A stretch of DNA of 40,244 bases from an uncultured Verrucomicrobia subdivision 3 bacterium (GTDB taxonomy: Bacteria; Verrucomicrobiota; Verrucomicrobiia; Limisphaerales; UBA11358). The stretch is from positions 1-40,244 of the forward strand of contig CAIXUZ010000066.1 in assembly GCA_903922735.1 (NCBI GenBank), read 5' to 3'. Made by a program: the position numbers and the translations under genes. Position 1 is the stretch's first letter; each line of letters begins with the position of its first letter. The notes beneath the pieces were generated by a model. That model searched no databases. It was not told where the DNA came from and was given only the letters and a program-made list of their open reading frames with translations. Shown here in pieces: positions 1 to 7,868 of the stretch.

Positions 1-377
1 GCCAGAACCAGGACGCTGTCCTGCTCCGAGCCTACGTCCCCCGTGAAATCCTGAAGCGAAGCCCCGCTCGTGTTCAGAAAATTGATCGAGCCCACCGTCA
101 GGTTGCCGTAGCCCGTATCAAAACCCAAATAGAAGGTCGAGGTCCAGAAATTGACATCAAAAACCGCATCGTTGGCAGCGGTGGGCACTGCCGGGCCCGG
201 ACTCCAACTGCCCGAATCCAAAAGATTGGCGCTGATGTTGGTGAGCACGGTGTTGGCCGCGCGCGTTTCCACCGATGGCAGCAGCAGTGCCGCCAGCAGC
301 AGCACGCAGCACACAAGCCGCGCCCCAAGGCGCGGCGACAAGGTTTGAGGGGTGGAGACAGTCTTGGAGTGGTTCAT
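1..377 (-). CDS. Secreted autotransporter-type beta-strand protein, N-terminal part
   Basis: The frame opens at an ATG at 377 and runs off the left edge, so only about 125 residues are visible. The start has a basic segment, then a hydrophobic stretch rich in Leu, Val and Ala ending near VETRAANT, which fits a Sec signal peptide. The mature part reads like verrucomicrobial autotransporter-associated beta-strand or PEP-CTERM-type surface proteins: SGSWSPGPAVPTAANDAVF, then LTVGSINFLNTSGASL. These are Gly/Ser/Asn-rich repeats with alternating hydrophobic residues. Export to the cell surface is inferred from that style. The C-terminus, where a sorting signal would sit, lies outside the window. 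No enzymatic motif is visible. Confidence 0.7.
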   Translation of the reverse strand, partial: MNHSKTVSTPQTLSPRLGARLVCCVLLLAALLLPSVETRAANTVLTNISANLLDSGSWSPGPAVPTAANDAVFDVNFWTSTFYLGFDTGYGNLTVGSINFLNTSGASLQDFTGDVGSEQDSVLVL

Positions 378-823
378 AGCTCGATGGGGTTTAAATTTTA
401 TGGACTAGGTGCCCGGTAAAAATATTTTCTTTTTAAGGATTGTTTAGCAAATGTATTTTGGCCGGGGCAACATTGCAAATGTTTTTTTGATTATTCATTA
501 TTTTTTCACATAGAGCGGATTATCAAAATATTGTCGAAATTTCGGCGTGAATCGGCGAAATCGGCGGGTAAACGGATTTTAACCGCCAAGACGCCAAGGG
601 CGCAAAGGAGGAAACATCCAACATCCAACATTCAACAGCCAAGCAGAAAAATGGCCACGCCTCGAAGCGACCCACCGCCGGGGGCAAGGGGCGCAAACTA
701 ATCCGGCGGGCATATATATGATGCAACCACAGGATAGACTGCGAAGGCAGAAACCGAAATGAGTCCAAGACGGGAAAATAAATTCTTTCCACCGTCCGCC
801 GCCTCCGCCAACCTGCGCGGGCA
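378..823. other. Intergenic region with short repeats, no gene seen
   Basis: This 446-base gap lies between two divergent genes and must hold both promoters. The part next to the secreted-protein gene is AT-rich (about 415-520). The middle carries repeat-like sequence (see 581-641). A TATATATGATG stretch at about 712-722 could be a -10 region for the flippase, but no matching -35 was found. I see no convincing coding frame here. Confidence 0.5.
581..641. repeat. Dispersed intergenic repeat (CCAAGACGCCAAG type plus ATCCAACA units)
   Basis: AACCGCCAAGACGCCAAGG is followed by near-tandem copies of ACATCCAACATTCAAC. The first part matches 34321-34347 inside mutL, with about 23 of 27 identical bases by eye. 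The sequence has no open frame of interest and looks like a short repeat used in intergenic space by this genome. Confidence 0.55.
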
Positions 824-2104
824 ATGGCGAGCACAGAAAACATTCCAACGGTTGACCACAAGCCGCACGCGGCGTTTTTCCGCCAGAGCGGCTGGCTGAT
901 GATCGCCAACATCGGCGCGGGCGGGCTGACGTGGGGCGTCCACTTCCTGGCCAAGTCCATCCCGAAATCGGAATACGCGGCATTTGGCACGCTGCTGATG
1001 GTGGTGGCGTGCCTGCCGGCGATGCCGCTGCAGATGGTCTTCGCACAGCAGACGGCCCAGACGCTGGCCACGGGGCGCGAACGACAACTGGCGGGCATGA
1101 TCCGGCTGGCGTGGCTATGGACGTTCATCGTGTGGGCGCTCGGCGCGCTGGGGGTGTTTCTCTTTCAGGATAAAATCGTCGCGGGCTGGCATCTGCCCAA
1201 TGCGCTGGGATTGTGGGCGGCGGTGCTGGCGGTGCTGGTGTCGCTGTGGATGCCGCTGTTCATCGGCGTGCTGCAAGGGCGGCAGGATTTTTTCTGGATG
1301 GGCTGGGCGCAGATTTTTTCGGGGGCGGGAAGATTTCTGGCGGCGGCCATCCTGGTGCTGGCGCTGACGCTCGGCGCGGCGGGCATGCTGGCCGGGGCGT
1401 TTCTGGGCATCGGGCTGGCGGCGGGCATCGCCATCTGGCGGACGCGGGATTTGTGGGGGGCGAAGCCGGAAAAATTTGACTGGCAAGGTTTTCTGCGTCA
1501 GGTGCTGCCGCTGACGCTGGGCTTCGGCGCGTGCCAGTTCATGTTCACGTCGGACACGATGTTCGCGAAAGCGTATTTCACCGATGACGAAATGGCGCCG
1601 TATGTGGCGGCGGGAACGCTGTCGCGCGCGTTGCTGTGGCTGGTGCTGCCGCTGGCGGCGGTGATGTTTCCGAAAATCGTCCATGCGAGCGCGAAGGCGG
1701 AGAAGAGCAATTTGTTCAACCTCGTCGTCCTGGGCACGGCGGTGCTGGCGATTTGCGGCGGACTGGGATTGTGGCTGGTCGGGCCGGTGATGGTGAAGAT
1801 CGTTTATACCGCCAACTATGTCGCGGCGACCACGGCGCTGCTGCCGTGGTATGCGGCGGCGATGGTGCCGCTGGCGCTGGCGAACGTGATGGTGAACGAC
1901 CTGCTGGCGCGCGGGCGTTTCGGCGTGGTGCCGTGGATGGTGGTGCTGGCGGCGGGCTACGGTTTCACACTGCCGGTGGTGCTGGAACATTATCACAGCC
2001 GCGAGGTGGTGCTACAGACACTGGGCGGATTCAACCTGCTGCTGTTCGGAGTGTGCGCGTGGTTTGTGTGGGGACTGAAAAAAACGAAGCCGGAAGCAGC
2101 CTAG
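824..2104 (+). CDS. Polysaccharide/lipid flippase, MOP (Wzx/MATE-like) family
   Basis: A 426-residue membrane protein with about twelve hydrophobic segments, organised as two similar halves separated by a short basic loop (WRTRDLWGAKPEKFDW, about residue 206-221). Length and layout fit the MOP superfamily of Wzx/MurJ/MATE-like transporters, which flip lipid-linked sugars across the inner membrane or export drugs. Charged residues inside membrane segments are few, closer to polysaccharide flippases than to cation-coupled MATE pumps. The ATG at 824 has no clear Shine-Dalgarno sequence. It converges with a family 2 glycosyltransferase, which supports a role in cell-surface glycan assembly. The substrate cannot be read from the sequence. 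Confidence 0.75.
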   Translation: MASTENIPTVDHKPHAAFFRQSGWLMIANIGAGGLTWGVHFLAKSIPKSEYAAFGTLLMVVACLPAMPLQMVFAQQTAQTLATGRERQLAGMIRLAWLWTFIVWALGALGVFLFQDKIVAGWHLPNALGLWAAVLAVLVSLWMPLFIGVLQGRQDFFWMGWAQIFSGAGRFLAAAILVLALTLGAAGMLAGAFLGIGLAAGIAIWRTRDLWGAKPEKFDWQGFLRQVLPLTLGFGACQFMFTSDTMFAKAYFTDDEMAPYVAAGTLSRALLWLVLPLAAVMFPKIVHASAKAEKSNLFNLVVLGTAVLAICGGLGLWLVGPVMVKIVYTANYVAATTALLPWYAAAMVPLALANVMVNDLLARGRFGVVPWMVVLAAGYGFTLPVVLEHYHSREVVLQTLGGFNLLLFGVCAWFVWGLKKTKPEAA

Positions 2105-2166
2105 AACGGTTTTCAGAAGAGCAATAGCCGCTTTGGGTTAGTTACCTGTTCTCCCTCACCTTTGAT

Positions 2167-2187
2167 CCCTCGCCCGCCGGGAGAGGG
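2167..2187. repeat. GC-rich palindrome in the convergent intergenic gap
   Basis: CCCTC-G-CCC pairs with GGG-A-GAGGG around a three-base loop. It sits between the 3' ends of the flippase and glycosyltransferase genes, so it could stop transcription from both sides. A second fragment, GGGCCGGGGCCGGGGTGAG at about 2286-2304, has the same flavour and may belong to the same dispersed repeat. There is no T run. Confidence 0.4.
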
Positions 2188-2360
2188 AAACAGCGGCTGG
2201 CCGACTTCTTAAAATTCGTCAGTGAATCAGGCGGTTTACCACTTTCATCAGCCAGAAAACGGGGCACACAACCCCTGCTTTCAGCGGGCCGGGGCCGGGG
2301 TGAGCGCCGGCTTCCTCCAAACGGCCACAGAATTACGTGCCCAGCTCTAAAGTCGCACAC

Positions 2361-3200
2361 TCAGTCTGCTTCAGGCCTGGATTTTTGATCCGGAGCCCGC
2401 GACAGCGGCTGCGGCGCGCGTAATTTTTTATAGACCCAGCCTTCCAGCGGCCGGAGCGGCGCCAGCAGTTTATAAAACGGCGAGTAGATCAGCCGCAAGC
2501 GCAGCACCGAGAAGAACATGGCCAGCGAAGCGCGGAACAGCGAGGCGGTGACTTTGGAACCCACTTTGTCGGCCCATTCGATCGGCACTTCTTTGATCTT
2601 AAAACCGGCCCGCTTCAGGCAGACCAGCAGATTCACGTCAAACGCAAGATCGGCGATGCACAGCGTCGGGTGAATTTTTTCCACGGCCGGGCAACGGACC
2701 AATTTGCACGGACATTGCGTGTCCTTGATGTGCATCCAGAAAAAGATTTCCACGATGAAATGAAAGCAGCGGCTGACGAACTGGCGAAATTTCGGCTGCG
2801 CCTGCACCAGAATGCTGTCCGGCAGCCAGCGCGAACCGATGACGCAATCCGCAGCGCCGATATGCCGCGCCAACTCCAAAAACGCCGCCGGACCCGTCGC
2901 GCCGTCGGCATCCACATAGCCGATCAAGTCCGCATGACCGGCCAGCTTGAGGCCTTCGATCAGCGCGCCGCCCTTGCCGATGGGCGCGGGGAAATCCAGC
3001 CAGCGCACGGAGGGAAAATCCCGGGCCACGCGCCGCACGACGCCGAGCGTGTTGTCGCGGCACCCGTTGAGGACGACGACGAGCTGAAAGGGGCCGGAAT
3101 AATTCTGCTGTAAAAACTCCGCGTATTCACGCAGCACCGGTTCGATGCGCGCTTCTTCGTTGTAAGCCGGGATGAGGAGCAACAGGCTTGGGTCGGACAC
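2361..3200 (-). CDS. Glycosyltransferase family 2, dolichyl-phosphate glucose/mannose synthase-like
   Basis: A 279-residue GT2 (GT-A fold) enzyme. The N-terminus has the nucleotide-sugar start LLLLIPAYNEEARIE. The DXD metal site is D97-A-D99 in YVDADGAT, followed by IGSRWLPDS and the KDTQCPCKL segment typical of dolichyl- or undecaprenyl-phosphate sugar synthases. The C-terminal region (FFSVLRLRLIYSPFY, basic and hydrophobic) could bind the membrane. The reaction would be sugar transfer from a nucleotide sugar to a polyprenyl phosphate; the sugar is unknown. It follows phoU on the same strand after about 52 bases and may be co-transcribed, although nothing ties it to phosphate uptake. Confidence 0.8.
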   Translation of the reverse strand: MSDPSLLLLIPAYNEEARIEPVLREYAEFLQQNYSGPFQLVVVLNGCRDNTLGVVRRVARDFPSVRWLDFPAPIGKGGALIEGLKLAGHADLIGYVDADGATGPAAFLELARHIGAADCVIGSRWLPDSILVQAQPKFRQFVSRCFHFIVEIFFWMHIKDTQCPCKLVRCPAVEKIHPTLCIADLAFDVNLLVCLKRAGFKIKEVPIEWADKVGSKVTASLFRASLAMFFSVLRLRLIYSPFYKLLAPLRPLEGWVYKKLRAPQPLSRAPDQKSRPEAD

Positions 3201-3252
3201 GGCTTTTCAGTAACAGAAACCCCGGGCGGCGGCAACCACGGGCTTTGGGTGG

Positions 3253-3930
3253 TCAGATTTTGCCTGCGGCCGCGTTTTTAATGCCGGCATGGCGGATGTC
3301 CTCGGCCTCGCAGAGAAACACGACATCCTCGGCGATGTTGGTGGCATGATCCGCAATGCGTTCAAGGCTCTTGGCGGCGACCATCCAGTGCAGACAGCGG
3401 CTGATGGTGTCCGGGTTTTCCGTCATGTGTTTCGCCAAGGCCGCGTGAATCCGCTTGTTGAGCGCGTCCACTTCCCGGTCTTGCGGAATGATGGCGCGGG
3501 CGGCGACGGAGTCCCGGTTGACGAAGGCATCCAAGGCCGCCTTGAGCATGGTCAGCGCGCGATTGGCCATGTCGGGCAATTCAAGCTGAAGCTTCACCGG
3601 CGGTTCCTGCGAAAGATCGCGGGCGCGCTTGGCGATTTTTGACGCCTCGTCCCCGATACGCTCGAGATCCTGCGAGATTTTCATGGCGGCGGTGACGAGC
3701 CGGAGATTCGTGGCCAGCGGCGCCTTGGTGAGCAACTGGATGGCCAGCTCATCAATCTCCACTTCGAACTGGTCGATGACATCGTCGTCAGCCTTGACGC
3801 GCAGGGCAAGGGCGTGGTCGCGCCGGGTGAGCGCCTGAACGGACTGGTTGACGGCGGTCTCGGCGTGGCTGGCCATCAGCAGCAGCTTTTGCCGCAACGC
3901 TTCAATGCCCGTTTCAAAAAGATTTTCCAT
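3253..3930 (-). CDS. phoU: PhoU phosphate signalling/transport regulator
   Basis: A 225-residue all-helical protein with the two three-helix PhoU repeats. Each repeat carries an acidic metal-binding type motif: RIGDEASKIAKRAR in the first half and RIADHATNIAEDV in the second. PhoU normally mediates contact between the PstSCAB transporter and the PhoR kinase and keeps the Pho regulon off when phosphate is plentiful. Here it lies downstream of pstS on the same strand, but no pstC, pstA or pstB separates them. A strong hairpin in the 148-base gap (4004-4044) probably lowers phoU expression relative to pstS. Confidence 0.92.
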   Translation of the reverse strand: MENLFETGIEALRQKLLLMASHAETAVNQSVQALTRRDHALALRVKADDDVIDQFEVEIDELAIQLLTKAPLATNLRLVTAAMKISQDLERIGDEASKIAKRARDLSQEPPVKLQLELPDMANRALTMLKAALDAFVNRDSVAARAIIPQDREVDALNKRIHAALAKHMTENPDTISRCLHWMVAAKSLERIADHATNIAEDVVFLCEAEDIRHAGIKNAAAGKI

Positions 3931-4003
3931 AGGTGCTGCCCATTCAGTCGTGACTACGGCGCGACTCGTTGTGCTGGTTTTGCATCAACCGGCCAAAAGT
4001 TTA

Positions 4004-4044
4004 GCGGGCGGCACGGAAATCTCAATGATTTCCGCACCGCCCGC
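4004..4044 (-). terminator. Hairpin between pstS and phoU
   Basis: Two 17-base arms (GCGGGCGGCACGGAAAT and ATTTCCGCACCGCCCGC) pair around a seven-base loop, with two mismatches near the middle. It begins 35 bases after the pstS stop codon on the minus strand and is followed there by TAAACTTTT. It is likely an intrinsic terminator or attenuator, or a stabiliser of the pstS mRNA 3' end. Confidence 0.65.
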
Positions 4045-4078
4045 GTACAACATGATCGAAGGAGGAACAGCGATCAAA

Positions 4079-4918
4079 TCAATTGCTGCGGAGGTTCTTC
4101 GGCAGGGGATAATAGCCGATGTCCTTGACATATTTCTGACCTTCATCGCTGCGGATCCAGTTCAGATACGCCGCAATCTGCCCCTTGTCCAGCGCCGGGT
4201 TCACATAAACATAGAGATGACGCCAGATGGGATAGGCGCCGCTCACGACATTCTCCTCGGTCGGGGAGATGGCGGGCGCGGTGTCGGTCTTTTTGATGCC
4301 CAACAGCTTGCAGCTGCCGCCGTAGGCCGCGCCGCCGTAGCCGATGCCGTTTTTATCCTTGGTGACGGCCTGGACGATGGCGGCGGTGCCCGGCATGGTC
4401 TGGGCACTCGCGGCGAAGTCCTTGCCCTTAAGCACGTGTTCCTTGAAGAACTCGTAGGTGCCTGAGCTGTTTTCGCGGCTGTAAACGGTGATCGGGGCGT
4501 CCACGCCGCCGACTTCCTTCCAGTTCTTGATATGGCCCGTGAAAATATCACCCACTTGGGCAACGGTCAGTTCTTTCACCTGGTTTTCCGGGCTGACGTA
4601 AACGGAGAGGCCATCGAGGGCCACTTTGTATTCGGTCGGCCGGGCACCGAAGGCTTTGAGGCAGTTGGCGATTTCGGCGGACTTGGCCTTGCGCGAGGCG
4701 TCGCAGAGGTCGGTAGTCTGGTTCTGGAGCGCGGCGAAGCCGATGCCGGAGCCGCCACCAGAAACCTGAATCCGGGTGTCAGGATGCTGACCCATGTAAA
4801 CCTCGGCCCATTTCTGGGCGAGCACGACGAGGGTGTCGGAACCTTTGACGGTGATATTGCCGGCGAAGGCGCCGGCGGCAAACGTGGCCGCCGCGAGAAT
4901 GATGGCTAATTTTTTCAT
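4079..4918 (-). CDS. pstS: Periplasmic phosphate-binding protein, PstS family
   Basis: A 279-residue periplasmic binding protein of the PBP-like type. Residues 1-19 are a Sec signal peptide (MKKLAIILAAATFAAGAFA) ending in an AFA-G cleavage site. The mature start ITVKGSDTLVVLAQKWAEVY, the segment SGGGSGIGFAALQ and the later YSRENSSGTYEFFKEHVL are the family hallmarks; the Ser, Thr and Arg side chains there bind phosphate. It is likely soluble, with no lipobox. It lies between the porin and phoU in one minus-strand unit, suggesting phosphate capture behind an outer-membrane pore. The ABC permease and ATPase partners are not in the window. Confidence 0.92.
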   Translation of the reverse strand: MKKLAIILAAATFAAGAFAGNITVKGSDTLVVLAQKWAEVYMGQHPDTRIQVSGGGSGIGFAALQNQTTDLCDASRKAKSAEIANCLKAFGARPTEYKVALDGLSVYVSPENQVKELTVAQVGDIFTGHIKNWKEVGGVDAPITVYSRENSSGTYEFFKEHVLKGKDFAASAQTMPGTAAIVQAVTKDKNGIGYGGAAYGGSCKLLGIKKTDTAPAISPTEENVVSGAYPIWRHLYVYVNPALDKGQIAAYLNWIRSDEGQKYVKDIGYYPLPKNLRSN

Positions 4919-4972
4919 ACGATGAATATTATGACGGAATTTAGGTAATGGATGGTTGCGTTTTGGTGACGT

Positions 4973-6313
4973 TTAGAATTTCCACATCAGATCGGCGAAG
5001 AAGTGCATGGCACTGCTTTGCGGTTCTTTGGTGCTGTTGACAGACGGGTTGATCAGGTCGTTGAGGTAGCAAGAAGCGCTGAACATGAACGAATCGGTGA
5101 TCGAGTAGTTTAATTTCAGGAAATGTCCCTTGATGTTGGTGCCACCGGCAAAGCCAGACGCGGCGACGTTGGCGACGCTGGTTTTATAGTAGGCACAATT
5201 ATCGTCATCCGCTAACTGATCATACCAAGCGTCGGATTGGAGATATTCGTAACGGTAAGTCAAATCCCAGGTATGTTTGGCGCCCGCTTTGCCAAAAGTG
5301 ATACCGGCCCAATAGCCGTTATTGTTATTGGGGGCACCAGGATTGTTCATGATTTCGCCCTTCAGCGTGATGGGGAAAGCTCCAGCGTAAAGCGGGAAGG
5401 AGTTCAAGGTATAGGTGATGCTGGCATCACCGATTATGGGAGTGAAATTATACTTCGGGGCACCGGAGGCGGCATTCCTCGTATTCCCCTGGTTGATTTG
5501 AAATGCGTTCGCGGAGGTAAGTTGTTCGGAATTGGCAAGATCAAGGAACGCCGCACCCAAAGTGCTGGACCATTTGTCGGTCCACTTGCCCTTCCATAAC
5601 ACTTGACCGCCAAATATGGCCGGATCGTGGGTTGAACCGCTTACGTCCTGCAAGACGAACCCGCCACCGGTGAAAGCAAGGGAATGTTTGTCATTGATGG
5701 CATAACCACTCTGAAGCACCACGCCTTCCGGGGTCAAATCCGGATCAAGCACCATCCAAGTAAAATCGAATACATCCCGCTCCATCTTGCCAAAGGTGGT
5801 GGACAACGTCCATTTGCCATCATGAATCGGCGTCCATTTGCCATAGGCCAAATCAACGTAAAGACCTTTATCACTCCAGTTATTCCCCATGGTGCTATTC
5901 TGGGACAGTGGATTGCCTTGGCCGGAATTTTTCTGATCACCTGAACCAATTCGCAGACCGACTTCCAAGTCGTCTTCCAGGCTCACCGTGGCGCCCAACA
6001 GGATGCGGTAGCGCAGGCGACTCCGGTCAATGGCCGCGGTGTTGTTGCCGGAAAATTGTTCATACCGGCCGCGAAAACTGCCGGTGAGCTTGTAGGCGGT
6101 GACCCAGTCCGGCATTCCGGTCTTGGCCTGAAAGGCGGTCTTAAAATCCTTGTCCGCTTCGACGCGGAGATCTTTGGCTTCGCTGACGGTCAGGATTCCT
6201 TTGTCCACCAGCTTATCAAGCAGAGCATCGGAGGATTGCGCATGAGCGGTCAGGCCGAGGGCCGCCGTTGCCGCCGTGCCCAGAGCCAGTTTTGTGAATT
6301 TGTTTTTAATCAT
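4973..6313 (-). CDS. Putative outer-membrane porin, possibly phosphate-responsive
   Basis: A 446-residue porin-like protein. A signal peptide ends in LGLTAHAQ-SS. A short alpha-helical segment follows (DALLDKLVDKGILTVSEAK), typical of the putative-porin family (Porin_5-like). The rest consists of amphipathic beta strands rich in Gly, Asn and aromatic residues, closing with the C-terminal aromatic MHFFADLMWKF expected for outer-membrane barrels. It is upstream of pstS (54-base gap), so it may import phosphate or phosphorylated compounds; this is inferred from context only. The upstream region holds four 11-bp-spaced heptads (6347-6386). A remnant of a second copy of its 5' end lies at about 15293-15376. 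Confidence 0.85.
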   Translation of the reverse strand: MIKNKFTKLALGTAATAALGLTAHAQSSDALLDKLVDKGILTVSEAKDLRVEADKDFKTAFQAKTGMPDWVTAYKLTGSFRGRYEQFSGNNTAAIDRSRLRYRILLGATVSLEDDLEVGLRIGSGDQKNSGQGNPLSQNSTMGNNWSDKGLYVDLAYGKWTPIHDGKWTLSTTFGKMERDVFDFTWMVLDPDLTPEGVVLQSGYAINDKHSLAFTGGGFVLQDVSGSTHDPAIFGGQVLWKGKWTDKWSSTLGAAFLDLANSEQLTSANAFQINQGNTRNAASGAPKYNFTPIIGDASITYTLNSFPLYAGAFPITLKGEIMNNPGAPNNNNGYWAGITFGKAGAKHTWDLTYRYEYLQSDAWYDQLADDDNCAYYKTSVANVAASGFAGGTNIKGHFLKLNYSITDSFMFSASCYLNDLINPSVNSTKEPQSSAMHFFADLMWKF

Positions 6314-6346
6314 GTTGAGTTTTGATTTTTGAATTGCGCTGACAGT

Positions 6347-6386
6347 TTGATACCTCGCGGTTACAAACCGGTGTCGGTAAGGTTAC
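6347..6386 (-). promoter_or_regulatory. Pho-box-like operator: four heptads at 11-bp spacing
   Basis: On the plus strand the heptads TTGATAC, CGGTTAC, CGGTGTC and AGGTTAC end at 6353, 6364, 6375 and 6386, exactly 11 bases apart. PhoB and other OmpR-family regulators bind direct repeats with this period. The array ends 34 bases upstream of the porin ATG, leaving room for a -10 element (CAAAAAT on the minus strand). The heptads differ from the E. coli CTGTCAT consensus, so the identity of the regulator is inferred. Confidence 0.55.
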
Positions 6387-6540
6387 GATTGCGTGACGAT
6401 TTGAGATGTCGTTAGCGCTGGGCCTGCGTCGGTGACCGAATCCCAAATTCGGCAAACTGAAGCTCTGCCGAGGCGATGGATTGGTTGGTCACATAAAGAT
6501 GAACGCCGAAATGAACAGTCATTCCGGCTTTTATTTATTA
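6387..6540 (+). ncRNA. Candidate small RNA between porin and lipoprotein genes
   Basis: No protein frame occupies this stretch. It contains the hairpin CCGAAT/ATTCGG (6436-6452), an enclosing GTGACC/GGTCAC pairing (6432-6437 with 6487-6492), and a plus-strand intrinsic terminator at 6505-6540. As the porin is on the opposite strand, the terminator has no plus-strand gene to serve other than an RNA starting near the heptad array. The 5' end is not defined and no clear -10 was found. This is a hypothesis from structure only. Confidence 0.35.
6505..6540 (+). terminator. Intrinsic terminator, plus strand
   Basis: GCCGAAATGA and TCATTCCGGC pair over ten positions with one A-C mismatch and an ACAG loop. 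TTTTATTTATT follows immediately on the plus strand. The T tail is on the plus side only, so this is not the natural terminator of the minus-strand lipoprotein gene. Confidence 0.6.
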
Positions 6541-6556
6541 GACCGATGAGAAAGGG

Positions 6557-6572
6557 CCGGCTTAAAAGCCGG
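6557..6572 (-). terminator. Short hairpin over the lipoprotein stop codon
   Basis: CCGGCTT and AAGCCGG pair perfectly with a two-base spacer, overlapping the stop codon at 6562-6564. On the minus strand it is followed by CCCTTTCTC, a weak U-rich tract. It could end the lipoprotein transcript. Confidence 0.35.
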
Positions 6573-7065
6573 ATCGGGCTTTCCAGCCGACAACCTGTCC
6601 GTCCGGCAACCGCACGGCGTTGGTTTGGTTGAACCCTGAGGCATTTGACCAAAAACCACCTTCAAGGTGTAAGACCGTGATTTTCCGTGCCTCAATAAGG
6701 ACCGGCACGGTCACAATCCCGTAACCATTGGCCCGCGCCATGACCTGATAGCTTCCCGCTGGCAGTTCCATGGTTGCCGGTTCTTGTAAAATGGTGCCTG
6801 AATTGTTGTGGACTTTTTGCAGCAGCTCTCCTTCGGGGTAGAAGATTTTGTAGTCGGAATACTCCGGGCGATAAGGATCACGCGCATTGAAGTCGGCATT
6901 GACTTCATAAGCGGAATAAACCACCAGCTTGCCCAAGTTTAATCCGACCGCCGCCGGTTGGGACGGTGGCGGTCCCACCGGATCAAGAACGAGCCGGTTA
7001 CTGGCCGCACAGCCAGTCAAAAGCACACCGATCGCAGTTACGATTAGAACGGGAAAAGGGTACAT
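6562..7065 (-). CDS. Outer-membrane-type lipoprotein, unknown role
   Basis: The ATG at 7065 gives a 167-residue protein starting MYPFPVLIVTAIGVLLTGC, a clean lipoprotein signal with the acylated Cys at 19. The ATG at 7086 would add seven residues with a charged VEKVEA segment before it and is less likely. The mature protein has a linker rich in Pro, then a beta-rich domain with MELPAGSYQVMARANGYG and VPVLIEARKITVLHL, which resembles PEGA/carboxypeptidase-regulatory-like beta-sandwich domains. It is divergent from the response regulator of the efflux operon, with a 122-base shared promoter region. A role as an envelope sensor or accessory factor is possible but not shown. Confidence 0.65.
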   Translation of the reverse strand: MYPFPVLIVTAIGVLLTGCAASNRLVLDPVGPPPSQPAAVGLNLGKLVVYSAYEVNADFNARDPYRPEYSDYKIFYPEGELLQKVHNNSGTILQEPATMELPAGSYQVMARANGYGIVTVPVLIEARKITVLHLEGGFWSNASGFNQTNAVRLPDGQVVGWKARSGF

Positions 7066-7096
7066 AGCTTCAACCTTTTCTACCACAGGTTGGTCT

Positions 7097-7150
7097 TTGA
7101 TTAAAGTTTCTGAACGAATTTTAATGAAGCGTTTATGGCCTTTTAATCAA
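7097..7150. promoter_or_regulatory. Inverted repeat in the divergent promoter region
   Basis: TTGATTAAAG (7097-7106) and CTTTTAATCAA (7140-7150) are inverted copies, with one extra T in the second, separated by about 33 bases. They lie between the divergent lipoprotein and response-regulator genes. They could be operator half-sites for the adjacent OmpR-type regulator or for another factor. Confidence 0.4.
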
Positions 7151-7187
7151 CGTGTGGTCTATTCTGATGTCGAAAAGACAGACTGTT

Positions 7188-7868
7188 ATGCGAATCCTGC
7201 TCGTGGAAGACGAAAAAAAAGTGGCCGATATCATTGCGCGCGGCCTCAAGGCGGAGCGTTTTGCCGTAGACGTTTGCCATGACGGCCAAAGCGGCTGGGC
7301 GGCCGCCGATGCCTACAACTACGACCTGATCATTTTAGACTTGATGCTACCCGGCTTGAGCGGCACGGAAATTCTGGAAAAGGTCCGCCGCAAAAACTCG
7401 CTCGTGCCCATCCTGATCCTTACCGCGCGCGATGGCATGGCCGATAAAATAAAAAATTTTGAGACAGGCGCCGACGACTATCTCACCAAACCCTTTGCTT
7501 TCGCCGAGCTGCTTTTGCGAGTGAAAGCCCTGCTGCGGCGCGGGCCGGTCAGTCGCGCCAGCGTCTTGCGCGTGGGCGATCTGGAAATTGACCGCCTATC
7601 GCAAAATGTGAAGCGCGCCGGCAAACGGATCGAACTCACGGCCAAGGAATATGCGCTGCTCGAGTATCTGGCGACGCATCCGGGCCGCGTCTATTCCCGC
7701 ACGATGATCATTGAGCACGTCTGGGATCAAAGTTTCGAGGGTCTGACCAACATCGTGGACGTCTATGTGCGGCATTTGCGTGAAAAGGTGGACGACGCCT
7801 ATCCGGTCAAACTGCTCCGCACCGTGCGGGGCGTCGGCTACAGTCTGGATGACGGGACGCAATCATGA
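7188..7868 (+). CDS. OmpR/CusR-type DNA-binding response regulator
   Basis: Starting at the ATG at 7188 (MRILLVEDEKK) the protein has 226 residues. The GTG at 7152 would add a twelve-residue extension not expected for the family. The receiver domain has the acidic pocket E7-D8, phosphoacceptor D51 in IILDLMLPG, the Thr/Ser switch in ILTARD and K101 in LTKPFAF. The C-terminal winged helix ends VRTVRGVGYSL-like (LLRTVRGVGYSLDD). It overlaps the kinase gene by four bases (ATGA). It probably controls the downstream efflux genes and possibly the divergent lipoprotein. The stimulus is unknown; similar regulators answer to metals or envelope stress. Confidence 0.9.
   Translation: MRILLVEDEKKVADIIARGLKAERFAVDVCHDGQSGWAAADAYNYDLIILDLMLPGLSGTEILEKVRRKNSLVPILILTARDGMADKIKNFETGADDYLTKPFAFAELLLRVKALLRRGPVSRASVLRVGDLEIDRLSQNVKRAGKRIELTAKEYALLEYLATHPGRVYSRTMIIEHVWDQSFEGLTNIVDVYVRHLREKVDDAYPVKLLRTVRGVGYSLDDGTQS

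Noticed and set aside
581..641. CRISPR array
   Set aside because: Units are too short and irregular, with no spacer pattern and no cas genes in the window.
1115..1996. 293-residue minus-strand ORF rich in Arg, Gln and His
   Set aside because: It is the shadow of the flippase gene; its composition is that of antisense GC-rich DNA.
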